Positions 53,701 to 64,000 of a DNA stretch of 64,000 nt are shown here, in pieces. The stretch spans positions 90,922,088 to 90,986,087 of the forward strand of contig OZ018335.1 in NCBI GenBank assembly GCA_963969495.1, written 5' to 3'. Position 1 is the stretch's first letter. Each line of letters opens with the position of its first letter. Source of the stretch: Ceratothoa steindachneri. Its lineage: Eukaryota; Arthropoda; Malacostraca; Isopoda; Cymothoidae. A program made the position numbers and the translations under genes. The notes beneath the pieces are model-generated. The model made no database searches, was not told the origin of the DNA, and saw only the letters and a list, made by a program, of their open reading frames with translations.

Positions 53701-55791
53701 CCTTTAGTAGGCAGTCGCTAGATGGGCTCTTAACCCCCCAAAAAAACTACAGCCCAGAATCCCGACAAAAATTACCCCTCCTAAGATTTTTAGGGTCATA
53801 CTCAAGGTACTACAAGTAGCCACAAATTGCATAACGAAACACATTGGATTAGGTTCGTAAAAGACGACTAAAACCAGATAGTGGACGATGCATACCCGAA
53901 AGTTTTGTCGCTAATAGGTGGTGACTCTGTGGCGCAGCCAGTCCGCGTATACCGATAATGGCTTTGATGCGCCATACCCAGTGTGTAGAAAAGTGGTTGG
54001 TGATGACGATGAAAGAATTTCCTCTTCATTCAGAACGTACGTCTGACCTTCATTGAAAGCAACAGACGTCACGTTCACACATCGCAAAACTACTCCACTT
54101 CGTTCACATTTGGTAAGGCAGAAAGAGAAATGACGGAGACCTGCCTAATCATGGCGGCCAGAGATGATAGGCTTTTCACGAACACACCGCATCCGCCTTC
54201 CTCTTGCAACCTTTATCTCCCCACCCTTCTTCTGCACACCATATTTGATCCAATGCTGGACCCTTACTACTACTATATAAGAACCTTAGCATCCACTGCA
54301 AAACGCGCAAGAACTCCCAGGACATCCTACCACCTTGAACCTAGTCCCCGTCATGCCCATAAGACAGCTGACCATCCATCTCTGGGCCCAAACCATTAAA
54401 CCAAACACCGGCCTACAAGAGCTCCCTCCCACCTCATGGACGGGTCGATCTCCACCTTAAGTTCAACATTACAAATCCTGCATCGGCTTTTCCAATACAA
54501 TTGACATTCGCAAACGTTGCCCTCGGAAACCATGTATGGGTCAAAACATATTTCCAACAACAAGCAGGAATAAATTCGTGCAAATCTTGGAGCTACGGTT
54601 TTGTACTCTTTTACTAGTTTCACTTCAAAGGGGAATTCAAGCTTTACCTTGAAGGAAGGAACGAACATTCGTTTCCTTTCGCGACAACCTTTACCTTCGC
54701 CATAACAATAGAATCTTTGCACCAATTAAAGGCACCACCAACTTAAACCCCACCACAACCGAGCGCACTTGCATACACGCTGGTCGCAGCAAACAGTTGG
54801 TCCCGATTTTCTGCCCTTGTTAAGAGGTCTTTACATACTATAGACAAAGGCCTATGAAGGGAGGGAGTAGATGTTTGGTGGGAGAGTGTTTTGGGCCGCC
54901 TTCTCATTGGGCATCGAGTGTGGTTAGTCAAGTCCACCTCACGGCGGCTGCCGCAACGCTGGAGATACATCCCCGTGGCTCAGGTCTCAAGTTAAAGGTA
55001 TCTCAAATTGAATGTAGCGCGGTGGTGTAGACATTTTTTTTTCTCCTTCGGACTACGCCACTTGGCAGTACTACTATTTTTTTCTATCTTCTTTTCCATT
55101 TTCTGTTCTTCTTTTTCATCTTGTTAGTGTCTGTTTGTTTGTTTTGTGATTTTACATGTGTATTTATGTATTATGCGCATCTATATTTATTTTTACGTAT
55201 TAGCTATATGTATTCATTTCATCTATTCATATATTTTTTTCAGGTTATTTATCTGTCCTTTTCGCATTCCGTTGCTAGGCGTTTATCACGTACTAACTCA
55301 TCACCTTAACATTCACTCTCTTTTAACAAGTTAAAAAAAAACACGTTCGATTTGTCATTAGTTCATTAACGTTATTTTTTTGTTTACTTTCGATTAGATC
55401 TCGCGGAGTGTATGTGTGTGAGAGAGAATGTTTCCTGAGCTTAAATCCTCGCCAGAAGTCTCACCATACCCAAGAATCACCGTCGCCCAAACTCGTTTTT
55501 CTTCACCACGATTGTTGGCGACTTGTGGTGGTGGGTGGTGGGGGGGGGGTCGAGTTCAATCGAGGGGGAAAAAAAGACGACTACTCCACCCCGTCTACAT
55601 TGTTAAAATGATTCTCCCAAATTCCCATCGCTCCACCACCACAGGAATCAAGAGGTGGGGTGGGGGGGGGGGCGTTACCCGTACTTCATACGATCATGTT
55701 TTCCCTTTGCTCTTCTTCGTCTTACCCTTCTTCTTCAATTATTATTATTCTTCTATAATTTGTTGAATGGTGAGAGGAGCAAAAATATGTA
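53701..55791. other. no recognisable gene
   Basis: Open frames at 54130-54399 (+) and 54396-54725 (-) match nothing known to me. G-runs occur at 55540 and 55661. The sequence is T-rich at 55030-55400. Confidence 0.5.
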
Positions 55792-55932
55792 CAGTCCTGG
55801 CCCAAAGTTTTGAGACATCATCATCATCATCTTCTTTTTTCATCCTCTTGGTCCCGCTTCTGCAGGATTCGATGCTCGTGTGACTCTTCTCCACCGACTT
55901 CGGTCCGAGCATCTTCCTTCGTAAGTCCCAGC

Positions 55933-55937
<5 letters not shown>

Positions 55938-56013
<76 letters not shown>
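55938..56013. repeat. (TA)n microsatellite, ~76 bp
   Basis: Pure TA repeat inside the Tc1-like element's 5' non-coding part. Confidence 0.99.
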
Positions 56014-56018
<5 letters not shown>

Positions 56019-56289
56019 TTTACGTGATATGAATAATTATAATCTTCAATCATTGGTTTTATTAAAAATTCAGCATTGCACTAATAATAAGAAAAACGGC
56101 TTTCCTTCGCTGAATCCCAAATTGTGCTCTGGTCATCTTCCTGCAGGAGGTGACTTTCACTCGCTGGAGCTTTGCTTTCGATCAAAAGGGTAAAATGATG
56201 AGTCATGCGGGGTAAATGAATGATGTTGTGTAATTATAATATATTTCGTAATATTTTTTGTACAAATGTTTGAATCTTTATCAATTCTA

Positions 56290-57180
56290 GAAATGATTCT
56301 TTCCAAAGGAAAGTGTGCAACCATTGTTCCTCTGCACCAAAGTGACCCGAAATGTAAGGAGATAGTTGCTAAAGGTATTGCATCAAGGAGCACCATCTTT
56401 AGGATCATCACTGACTTTTAAAAGATTGATAACACTCGTGTGAAAATTCTTCTGGACGCCCAAGAGCTTCAAATGAACGCCAAGATCGCATCCTGGTAAG
56501 GTTCCAACTCAAGGACCGGGTTGACTCCATTGACAAAGCTTGGTCACGATGGGGCAGAGGCAGGTGTAGATGCTTTAATGTGCAAGTTGAGGTCAAGACA
56601 TTTCAAAAAAGGTTTAAAGTCGAGAAGGTCTGCGAAGAAGCTTCATATCACCGGAATAACCTTACGGGTAGGCTCCACTTTTGTAGGAAAGATAAAAGAG
56701 TGGACTGTCTCTCAAATGAAGCTCCCTTCCTCGTGTGTGCAGCTTTAGGGAGATCCCTCGTTAGTGTGTCGTGCCCTCCGTGATGCATCCAGACACTCCA
56801 TGTCTGGGACTTCTTCTCATCTAAGGGAACTGGAGCTCTAACAATTTTGCCCAAGAACACTGACATGAACTCAAAATGGTACCAGAATGTGCCTCATCAG
56901 AACCTTTTCTCAACAGTTCAGGACCAATATGGGGATTATTACTGTATTTTTCACTATGATGGCGACGCTTCTCATAAAAAAAAGGAATAACAAAGTTCTT
57001 GGCCTAAAATAAGATCAAACATTTGGGACCTTGCCCCATCATCACAAATTTGGTCTCCAGCACGAATTGAAGAAGTCCTGAAGAACGAAGGACTTCATTC
57101 TAAAATTATCATTGGCTGCGCTCATAATTTGACCTTATTTATTAATTCAATGGTTCGCGTTCTAAATTTTGATTCAAATT
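56290..57180 (+). pseudogene. Tc1-like transposase remnant
   Basis: Reading: MILSKGKCATIVPLHQSD then IVAKGIASRSTIFRIITDF (about 56293-56420) is the helix-turn-helix domain. LKSRRSAKKLHITG at 56610-56660 and the region around SNEAPFLVCAALGRS at 56712 follow. Here SNEAPF stands where FSDEAPF is normal, so the first catalytic Asp is Asn. HVWDFFSSKGTG at 56802, LPKNTDMNSKWYQNV at 56846, QDQYGDYYCIFHYDGD at 56918 (second Asp kept) and RIEEVLKNEGLHSK at 57063 complete it. The block with the third acid is not readable. Multiple frameshifts. Confidence 0.82.
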
Positions 57181-57281
57181 ATGATACGAACGTACTAAAA
57201 CAAGCTATAACTTTTGATTCGTTCTATTGATTTTCTTATATTTAAAAAATATGGTAATCTCAAAAGTCTTGGTCATGACTC

Positions 57282-60200
57282 TAGGGTAGTTATGTAGCGG
57301 GGAGGGGTCATTTTAAGAGTGGTAAGCAACATGAACAACAGAATAACATGTTGCTAAGATTCGATCTATCCTTTTGAGTTTTTTTTTTTGTCTTATCTCG
57401 GTGGCATTGTAACCATATCGATGTGGTTCATTAAATTGGTAAATACCAGTCCTATGTTGGTGATTGCGACATTAGTGTTTTCTCATGTTACCCATAAGTG
57501 CTCTTTTGTAGCCTCCTATGTATGATAATTTTCTGCCATCCCCTCTCCTCTTTCCCGTGGGGAGAAGTTCCCATCCCGCGAGAAAGTAGTTCATCGAATT
57601 CCAAATCACATTTGTACAAACAAACGCTGCCTAATTAAAACGCCCAGGTGAATCTTTCACTGTAGAAAAAGCAATTGTTTTTATTTTGTCTTCTTTCTCA
57701 TTTAATGGTGCAGGCTCAATGCTTTCTCCCCATCTTAAAATAAATTTAATAATAAAATTAAGAAGAGGAATGGGATATTGGAATTTTTTTTTTTTACGAT
57801 GGGACATTTTTAACGTCGCTATGTGCTTTAGTTTTCAGTATAAATATTCGCCAGATTCCGGTAATTGGTCAGTTTTTGCAGGCAAGTTTTGTTGCTCTGA
57901 TCCGTGGGATTTTAGGTCGGTGATTGATGAAGTACAAATCTACTCCGTTTTGTATTATTATTTATATTGTTAGTGTGATAGCCCTTATTTGAAAAGGATC
58001 ACCAACGTAGGTTTTTTATGTTGGGCAATGATAAAGGCATAAAGGATCGGAAATGAATTAATTTCGCTTTGAAAAAGAGTTTTTTTTCCCGAGGAGTCCC
58101 CCAAAATGCTTTATTCCTGGATTCCTACCCTAGTGGAAATGAATGTCTGCACCATAGTAGTCGTGAGTGGAGTTAGAAGTTTGATAATTATATTTGAGTG
58201 CATGATTGCAATCTGAATAGATTTTGAACGATTGTAAGTTTGTTACTAGTGCAATGAAATATTACTTGCAACGTTGCATGTTTGACGATCATAGAGATAC
58301 CACGACAAATAATAACAGTAAGCTTTTACCCTTTCCGTAAACACACGCACATATAATAAAATGCTAAATAGGTTGGAAAGTCAAAGTTGGAAGGCGTATA
58401 GAGGAAAATTAGGGAAGTTTGAAGTTGTTCGTTGTCTTTTTCGCTTTTGTCTTCCTTAGAGTGTTCTGGTCTTCTCAGAAAACGGGGGGAGGGGATATGA
58501 AATATCGTAGGAATACTTCTGATTTTAAAAATGTGATGGGTGGAAATGCCCCTTTATTCCTTAAGAAAGAGAAAGGCGAGCCTCAAGATTGAAAGAAGAC
58601 CTCCCTAGTCATGTGTGTTAAGATATGTTCACAACCATTTCGGCTGACCTATACCGTCTCCCCACACACATCCGCTGACTCCCTGGGGAGGGAGACCAGA
58701 GGTTCCACTCTCCACATGTGGGAGTAGGCCCGAGCTCGATAGAGTGTGAGAAGGCTGCCCTCTAATGCAAAAAATCTCGACTCAAAAAAGGAAGGGGGCA
58801 CCCCAGCATCCACCCACGGGTTCAGGAAGCCATTTAAACCTCAGCGCCTAACCAATTTTGGAAAACAGTCATAAGCGGTGTTCATAAGTTGAGGGTAGTC
58901 AAGATGATGGAACTTAAAGACATGTGTAAAAATACACAAAGACGGTAGATATATGAATGCAGGGCAGTACGAAAGAAGGGAAGGGGAAAATCCACTACCT
59001 GAAAATATAATTTTAGGTTTGATTATCACCGTCTGGGTTATCACACCTTGGCAAACCTAACTCACCCCGTATTTGTTTATTTTAATGACTGCCTATTGAC
59101 GCTATATTGCCCGACTCAGTTATCTTTAGTATTATTTTTATAATTCCCTCGGAAACATTAGTTTTGTAGAATTCGGCTACCTGGTGTCTCTGCAATTGGT
59201 CCATCAGCAGGTTTCAGGATTTTGGTGCTTGATAAATCTGTAGCTTCTCGCGTGGGCTTCACGTAAACGAAAGACCTCCTGAGAAAGCTAGACAGGTGCT
59301 CAGATCAGCATATACCTGTTTAATCCTGAGCTTTTTCTTGAGCAGAAAAAGGCTTATTCCGTTGTCGGAAATCTTTCCCTTCGTCCGAGGGACAGACTCT
59401 AAACAAACACTCGCACGGAGATGACGGCGGCTTTCTTGTGTAAAATTCCAGTCTTTCGCTCGCTGTTTAACCTCGTTTCGATACTGAACATTTGCCTGAA
59501 CGGACATGCTCCTGATTTCCATGGAGAACAACTCCAGCACGACGTCACTCCGCAACTTCAGGTCCCAGTCACGATGGATCGCCTCTCCACTCCTGTACCG
59601 ATTTAATGTCGCATCAACCCGTCGGTGCGACTCTCATACGATGAAATACTACTTCACGCCTACATCAGCCCTTCATCTGCTAATTAATCGTTCAGTTAAC
59701 GCTCTTGCAGTCATTTCACCCGCGAGTCTACAACTACGCATTCACGCGCACATCAATTTCAAAGGGATCGCAGTGAACATCAGTCAACACAAAAAATAAG
59801 CTTATCCTTAATCTCATTTCAACTTAGTCAAATGCATGCACTCTGTCTCTTCATCTTAACTCTTTTTACTGGTTCACCCCCCCCCCCTCCCCGAACATCG
59901 GTGAACCGATGCAACGTTGCAAGCGTCAATTAAAATTAGTCTCTTTTGACGTTTATTTCAAAGGCCCCCCCCCCTCAAGGGGGGAGGCTGTAGACGGTTA
60001 CACATGGCGCCTGTAGAAGCGGCACATCCTTCCGGCCCAAATGCCCACGGTACTCTAAAATTAAATTGAAATTACCTGCTGTTTTTTTCGTCACTTTCAT
60101 TTCCAAGCCCATTTTCACCTATGTCTTGGCTCGCCGGCTAATTTTACAGGCTAGTCGCCGACCATGTTTCGTCCACTCATTCTTGGTTGGGGCGCGGAGG

Positions 60201-60599
60201 AGTGAGTTCCCCCATTCTTGGCTCCGATAGGGGTGGTGGCGGTATTTAGCATTCCTTCTTTACCCCCCCCCATCTTTCTTTCCGTTTTACTATCCCCAGC
60301 AAGGGGGAATCGGGTGTAGCATGGAAGCCCCGGTGCGGCTGACTTAATACTCCCGCTTCTCCACTTTCTTTACAGATCTCTGCTTTCAAACGATTTGGGG
60401 GAGACGCCCCTTTTAGTTTTCGCTTTAAATTTGGAGGATAAGAATGATTCAAGGGGGCCAACTTCTGAACCCCACATAAATAGTTTCCCGACCTCTCCTT
60501 TTTGGCTTCTCCCTCATTTTTAAGTAAAAAAGTAAACTCTTGGAACCAAATGAGGCATTCTAACATGAGAAGTGACGAGGGAATGAAGAGAAAGAGATG
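57282..60599. other. no recognisable gene; one odd minus-strand open frame
   Basis: A minus-strand frame at 59259-59640 reads with few stops (RRVDATLNRYRSGEAI, HRDWDLKLRSDVVLELF) but matches no family I know. The part 60130-60245 resembles 48256-48385 near the first LINE. C-runs lie at 59878, 59968 and 60264. Confidence 0.4.
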
Positions 60600-61690
60600 G
60601 AGGTAAAAAAAGGACTCGATCTCGACGGTGCCTATGCAGCCGAGAGACGCGTCATACCCTAAACCCTTCGGGTTTAGTGCTTGGAAAGTCCTTAGAGAGG
60701 TTTGTGCAGTTCTCGGGCTGGTGGCGCTCCTGGTTCTGCCCAGGACGACAGCCTGGAGGGTACCACCTTTGACTATTTGTCCCTACGCCTCTGCTACCCA
60801 AGCTTACACAGTGCGGGAATATTGCGTTCGTTCCCTCTGGGGCACACCTTGTCTCATGCTGGAACCGTGCCACTGTATACGGATTGCTCCAACTACCAGG
60901 ACGGTGGGGGGGTCCGTTTCCATGCCCTGCCCCCTCTGTTTGAAGTCAGCGGGGCTCTGCTAGCCCCTGCGTCTGTCTTCACGGCCGAGTTGGTTGCAAT
61001 ACACCGTTCGGTACGGTTGATAACGCGTTTTGGCCTTATTCTGAGACCGGACTGTGATGTATGGTGACTCATAAAGCGCCCCTGAGTGCTCTTCGGGCAT
61101 TGGAATCTCCAAAATACCCATGTTCGCAGTATCCGTGACGTCAAGGCTGCTGTGAGCTGTGCAGATTTCGAACCTAAAGTAGCGTGCCATCGCGTCGTGA
61201 CTGTTCCCATGAGCCTTTCCCCCCAATGCCGCTGAAGCTTCAGCTCGTTTTCGGTCTCCTTCGAATTTGCGAACACTCGCAGGACACTGCCATTTGATGA
61301 AGCGCTCCCCTGCACTGCCCTGCGACGACTGCGTCCTCCTCGAGACTGTTCGTCACATTCTTTTGGAATATTCTTGTCTGGGGGATCTTCACGCAAGCTA
61401 CCTGTCCCCTTAACGGGACGAGCGGGTTCTTTACCCCTTGTGCTTGGGACAGATTCGTGCACACAGACCTATGGAGTTTCTAGAGGAAACTGTCATCCAT
61501 TTTATTTAACTCTCTTTAGTGTTGGGGCGAGCGCCAATGCCGGAGGATGCGCCCCGACGCCGGAGCATGGCCCCCTTTTTGCTTTTGTTGTTTTGTTTTC
61601 GTTTGTTGTTTGGTGTATGAATTTTAAAGTACCTAGTAGTATAGGCTGATATTATGTCTTTGGTGTCCTCGGTGGCACTCGTCAGCCGGG
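60600..61690 (+). mobile_element. second LINE copy: deleted ORF2 3' part
   Basis: Same family as the LINE at 48.8-53.7 kb. Readable: WRVPPLTICPYAS at 60758, VPLYTDCSNYQDGGGV at 60868 (first RNase H Asp), FEVSGALLAPASVFTAELVA at 60938 followed by IHRSVRLI, and a decayed GDS-SAPLSAL at 61060. The HVGIAGN segment is deleted. It then continues with SPMPL-type wording near 61220 and FVTFFWN near 61350. The 3' tail has CCTAGTAGTATAGGCTG at 61630, like the first copy, and ends in A-rich DNA at about 61700. The two copies share a near-identical stretch from CTCTGTTTGAAGTCAGCGGG (52734 and 60936). Confidence 0.85.
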
Positions 61691-61700
61691 TACTTATAAA

Positions 61701-61860
61701 AAAAAGATTTTGAGGTTCTCATCCTTCTCATCATTTTCGTCTCGCTCCTTAGTCGGAAGGACTAAGAGCCTCACGGGAAAACTGATCTCTTTTCGTTAGT
61801 AAGTCTTTTTGTCCTACCTTCTCCGCTAACAAAATATACCCGCAAGGACACTGACCTTCA
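61701..61860. other. no feature seen
   Basis: Short spacer between the LINE tail and the MITE. Confidence 0.5.
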
Positions 61861-61868
61861 TTCTAGAT

Positions 61869-62192
61869 CAGGGGTGGGTAACCTTTTTAAGCGGTTGTGC
61901 CCAAATTTGCCAAATCTTTGCTACAAAATTTTCTCACGTGCCAATAATTGACTAAAACACAATAAATTAATATAAAATTAAAGATATTCTTTTATCAATT
62001 CTTAATCCCTTATGATGCTTAAAAATCACAAGGAAAATAGAATTGAATCTTTACCATTTTAAATAGAAAATGAGACTTCTGCTGCTGCCTCACTGATAAC
62101 AGATATTTATTTATAACAGTTTGTACACCATATGAGGTTTGGGTGCCGGTAAGAAGTGGTTGGCGTGCCACGTTAAGGGTTGCCCTGGCCTG
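61869..62192. mobile_element. hAT-type MITE, 324 bp
   Basis: The ends CAGGGGTGGGTAACC and, read inward from 62192, CAGGCCAGGGCAACC are imperfect TIRs typical of non-autonomous hAT elements. Flanks TTCTAGAT (61861-61868) and TTCTAGAG (62193-62200) form an 8-bp target duplication with one change, as expected for hAT. The AT-rich interior has no coding content. Confidence 0.8.
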
Positions 62193-62200
62193 TTCTAGAG

Positions 62201-62894
62201 CATAGGTTCCGGAAAGTTTCTCACCTCCTTCCCCGCCTCCCAGAACCTTCCTAAGTAATTTGATCTTTGTAGAGGCCATAGATTTTCAATTCACCTATGA
62301 AACCTTTTTTCAAAAGCGTTCACCTGTTGTTCTTTGGTTTTGCTTTGTTTGTTTGTTTTTTAGTTAAATAAAACAAAAGTAATAAAAAAACATTCCTTGC
62401 GCCCCTTTAAAGTTGTCTTGCACGTCTGTCTGTATTTAAAATTCTAGGTTAGACTCTTTCCACATATTTTGGCTCAGATGGTCCCGTTGGTTTTGCTCGT
62501 AGCAAATAGAAAACAAACCCAAATAAAAAAAAATACTTGTATCTTTTGAACGTTGTCCTGCCTGTCCGTCGTGTCTATTAGTTTTGGCCTTGAACGCTTG
62601 CGAATAGAATAATGCAATGCGTTCGGGCTAAATTTGACGATTTTTAATGTCTCCGTTTTTCATGAACCCTTTGTTTCGGCGAACAGTCATCAGTGTTGGA
62701 GAGCATACAATGTAAAGTTTTAGTTGAGAAGATGTTAGTTGACATGGGGGACTGGAAACCATCTGAGTATTAGAAAAAAGTTAGCTGCATCATGATGATT
62801 CGCCCCGGGTATTACAATGCCAACATCATGACTGGTACTCAATGCTCTTTTAACACTAAAGGTTGTAAGACGTGACATGGGCAGCTGCAACGGA
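62201..62894. other. no recognisable gene; may hold the 5' part of the next element
   Basis: AT-rich at 62280-62640. The part 62640-62890 leads into the transposase at 62895 and may be its decayed N-terminus or leader. No TIR seen. Confidence 0.35.
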
Positions 62895-63699
62895 GATTAC
62901 AAAGCTGTGTTCAGCAGAAAGGAACACAGAGGCGTTATGACTGCGTCAGCACGCTGGAATTCATCCAACAACTGCAGGACAAGGTAATGGAAGACCAGAG
63001 CAAAGGAATGCGGCCTTTGGCGAGAGAGAGAGAGAGGGGGGTGTTGGAGTCGCCACCATGATGCTGGCCCTGAATGAGGCCCAAATGATATATTCTAACA
63101 GCCAAAGCCAAGGAGAACCCCTTGACGAAGGCAAAGAAGCTGCCGAACAAACTGAATTATTCGGTTGAGCAAAGGAAGATCAGATACTTCTCAGATGGAA
63201 AGAACTAACTCCCAGGACCAGTTGCACAACACCTAGAACATCAGGTGGCTTGCCTATAAGTCATACAACGTTCATGTATCATGAAGACCAAGTTATCCCA
63301 AACTGTGATGCTATGAGGGTCAGTTGAGTCTTATGCTTTATTCAGGTGGCTATGTGGAACTGCTGGAGATTGTGGTCAAACCCTGGCTGGAGAGAGTTGC
63401 TGCTTGAAGGCCATACCTCCGAAAAGAGTCCGAAGTGGTTGTCGGAGAATTTCCACAACTTCACCAGCCCCAACTTCTGCGCCCTTAGATACATCGATTG
63501 CAATCCCACGGATTACTAAATGTGAGGAGAGGTTGAGAAAGACACCAACCGCTCTGCCTGCAACCCCAAGGCCGAGCTGGTGGCCAAGATCAAGGAAGTG
63601 TTCGAAGATCTTCCCACGGACACAGCGATGAACTCATGCGCCAGGTTTCGGATCCGTCGTCAGGCCGTGGTGGAAGCTGAGGGCGGCTACTTTGAGTAA
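62895..63699 (+). pseudogene. Tc1/mariner-superfamily transposase remnant
   Basis: Readable in order, with several frame changes: LEFIQQLQDKVMEDQSKGMR then PLARE at 62955-63025 (helix-turn-helix domain, followed by a GA-repeat expansion), AKENPLTKAKKLPNKLNYSV at 63108, RYFSDGKN at 63183 (first Asp kept; the usual SDEKNF reads SDGKN), GGYVELLEIVVKPWLERVAA at 63345, WLSENFHNFTSPNFCALRYI then DCNPTDY at 63435-63518 (third Asp region), VEKDTNRSACNPKAELVAKI then KEVFEDLP at 63528-63610, and EAEGGYFE with the TAA stop at 63675-63699. The QQDSAPCH block with the second Asp is lost. The C-terminus GGYFE is typical of the superfamily. No TIR was found on either side. Confidence 0.85.
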
Positions 63700-64000
63700 A
63701 CTGTTATCTCCCGTCCCCCATAATCTAATTGATTTTTTTTATAATTTTTAAAATACATTTATTTTTGGTTGAGATATTGCGTTTTTTTCCTTTGTTGCAA
63801 ACGTCAAATTTTGCTCCAACACCCTCTATTATTTGGATCGTTCACTCCCAACCAGAAGCCTATTGTCTTCTTTTCGGGTTCGGGAGACCTATTCTACAAG
63901 TAAACGAGGCGAACGTGTTATTTTGCTTTCCTGGTTTGTTTACATATGAGTCATTCTCGCTTCGCATCTGACTAATTTCCCTGGAAAGCAAATAAATCCT
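63700..64000. other. no feature seen
   Basis: AT-rich sequence after the transposase stop, with a short open frame and no family match. Confidence 0.5.

Larger units (their letters stand above)
55792..57281 (+). mobile_element. Tc1-like transposon with both TIRs
   Basis: The left end CAGTCCTGGCCCAAAGTTTT (55792) and the right end, read inward as GAGTCATGACCAAGACTTTT (57281), are clear TIRs of about 25 bp, each flanked by TA. The 1490-bp span fits a full-length Tc1 element plus a (TA)n expansion at 55938-56013. Confidence 0.88.

Overview
The window looks like intergenic DNA from a large, repeat-rich arthropod genome. A decapod crustacean is my best guess, inferred from very long (TA)n and (GA)n microsatellites, several minisatellite arrays and the mix of transposon families. 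I found no intact host protein gene, no convincing functional RNA gene and nothing bacterial. Almost every stretch that reads as protein is a decayed mobile element, and almost every long open frame without such a match is a by-product of a tandem repeat.

Layout. 0-3 kb: two minus-strand CR1-like reverse transcriptase (RT) fragments with a mariner-type transposase C-terminus between them. 4.3-7.05 kb: two decayed copies of an uncharacterised multicopy zinc-finger protein family, placed tail to tail; the plus-strand copy is nearly full length. 7.05-9.6 kb: a ~47-bp minisatellite with an inserted, inverted block. 9.6-13.5 kb: no recognisable gene. 13.5-18.65 kb: a Ty3/gypsy LTR retrotransposon with both LTRs and a broken pol; its 5' LTR carries three (TA)n tracts and a near-perfect foldback. 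18.8-21.45 kb: a hAT element with a 5' end, a TTF/DUF4371-type transposase and an intron. 21.45-28.7 kb: a belt of four different tandem arrays (CTAGGCTATA-like, ~125 bp, a 21-bp repeat in 84-bp higher-order units, ~65 bp), interrupted by a Tc1-like element at 26.3-27.3 kb.

28.7-40.7 kb is mostly low-complexity and unassigned. 40.7-42.6 kb is a nest: a (TA)n array, an internally deleted mariner with both terminal inverted repeats (TIRs), then an inverted-repeat remnant that I read as a Penelope-like element with a hammerhead-type ribozyme motif. 42.6-48.7 kb is GC-rich and unassigned. 48.7-53.7 kb holds a long but broken LINE with a CCHC gag, AP endonuclease, RT and RNase H; a deleted relative lies at 60.6-61.7 kb. 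55.8-57.3 kb is a Tc1-like element with both TIRs. 61.87-62.19 kb is a short hAT-type MITE with an 8-bp target duplication. 62.9-63.7 kb is another Tc1/mariner-superfamily transposase.

Nothing here works as an operon or pathway. The biology is element succession: nesting, microsatellite growth inside elements, and loss of catalytic residues. The points most worth a second look are the tail-to-tail uncharacterised family, the Penelope/hammerhead inverted repeat, the foldback in the gypsy LTR and the higher-order 21-bp minisatellite. Family names rest on motifs recognised by eye; no database search was run.
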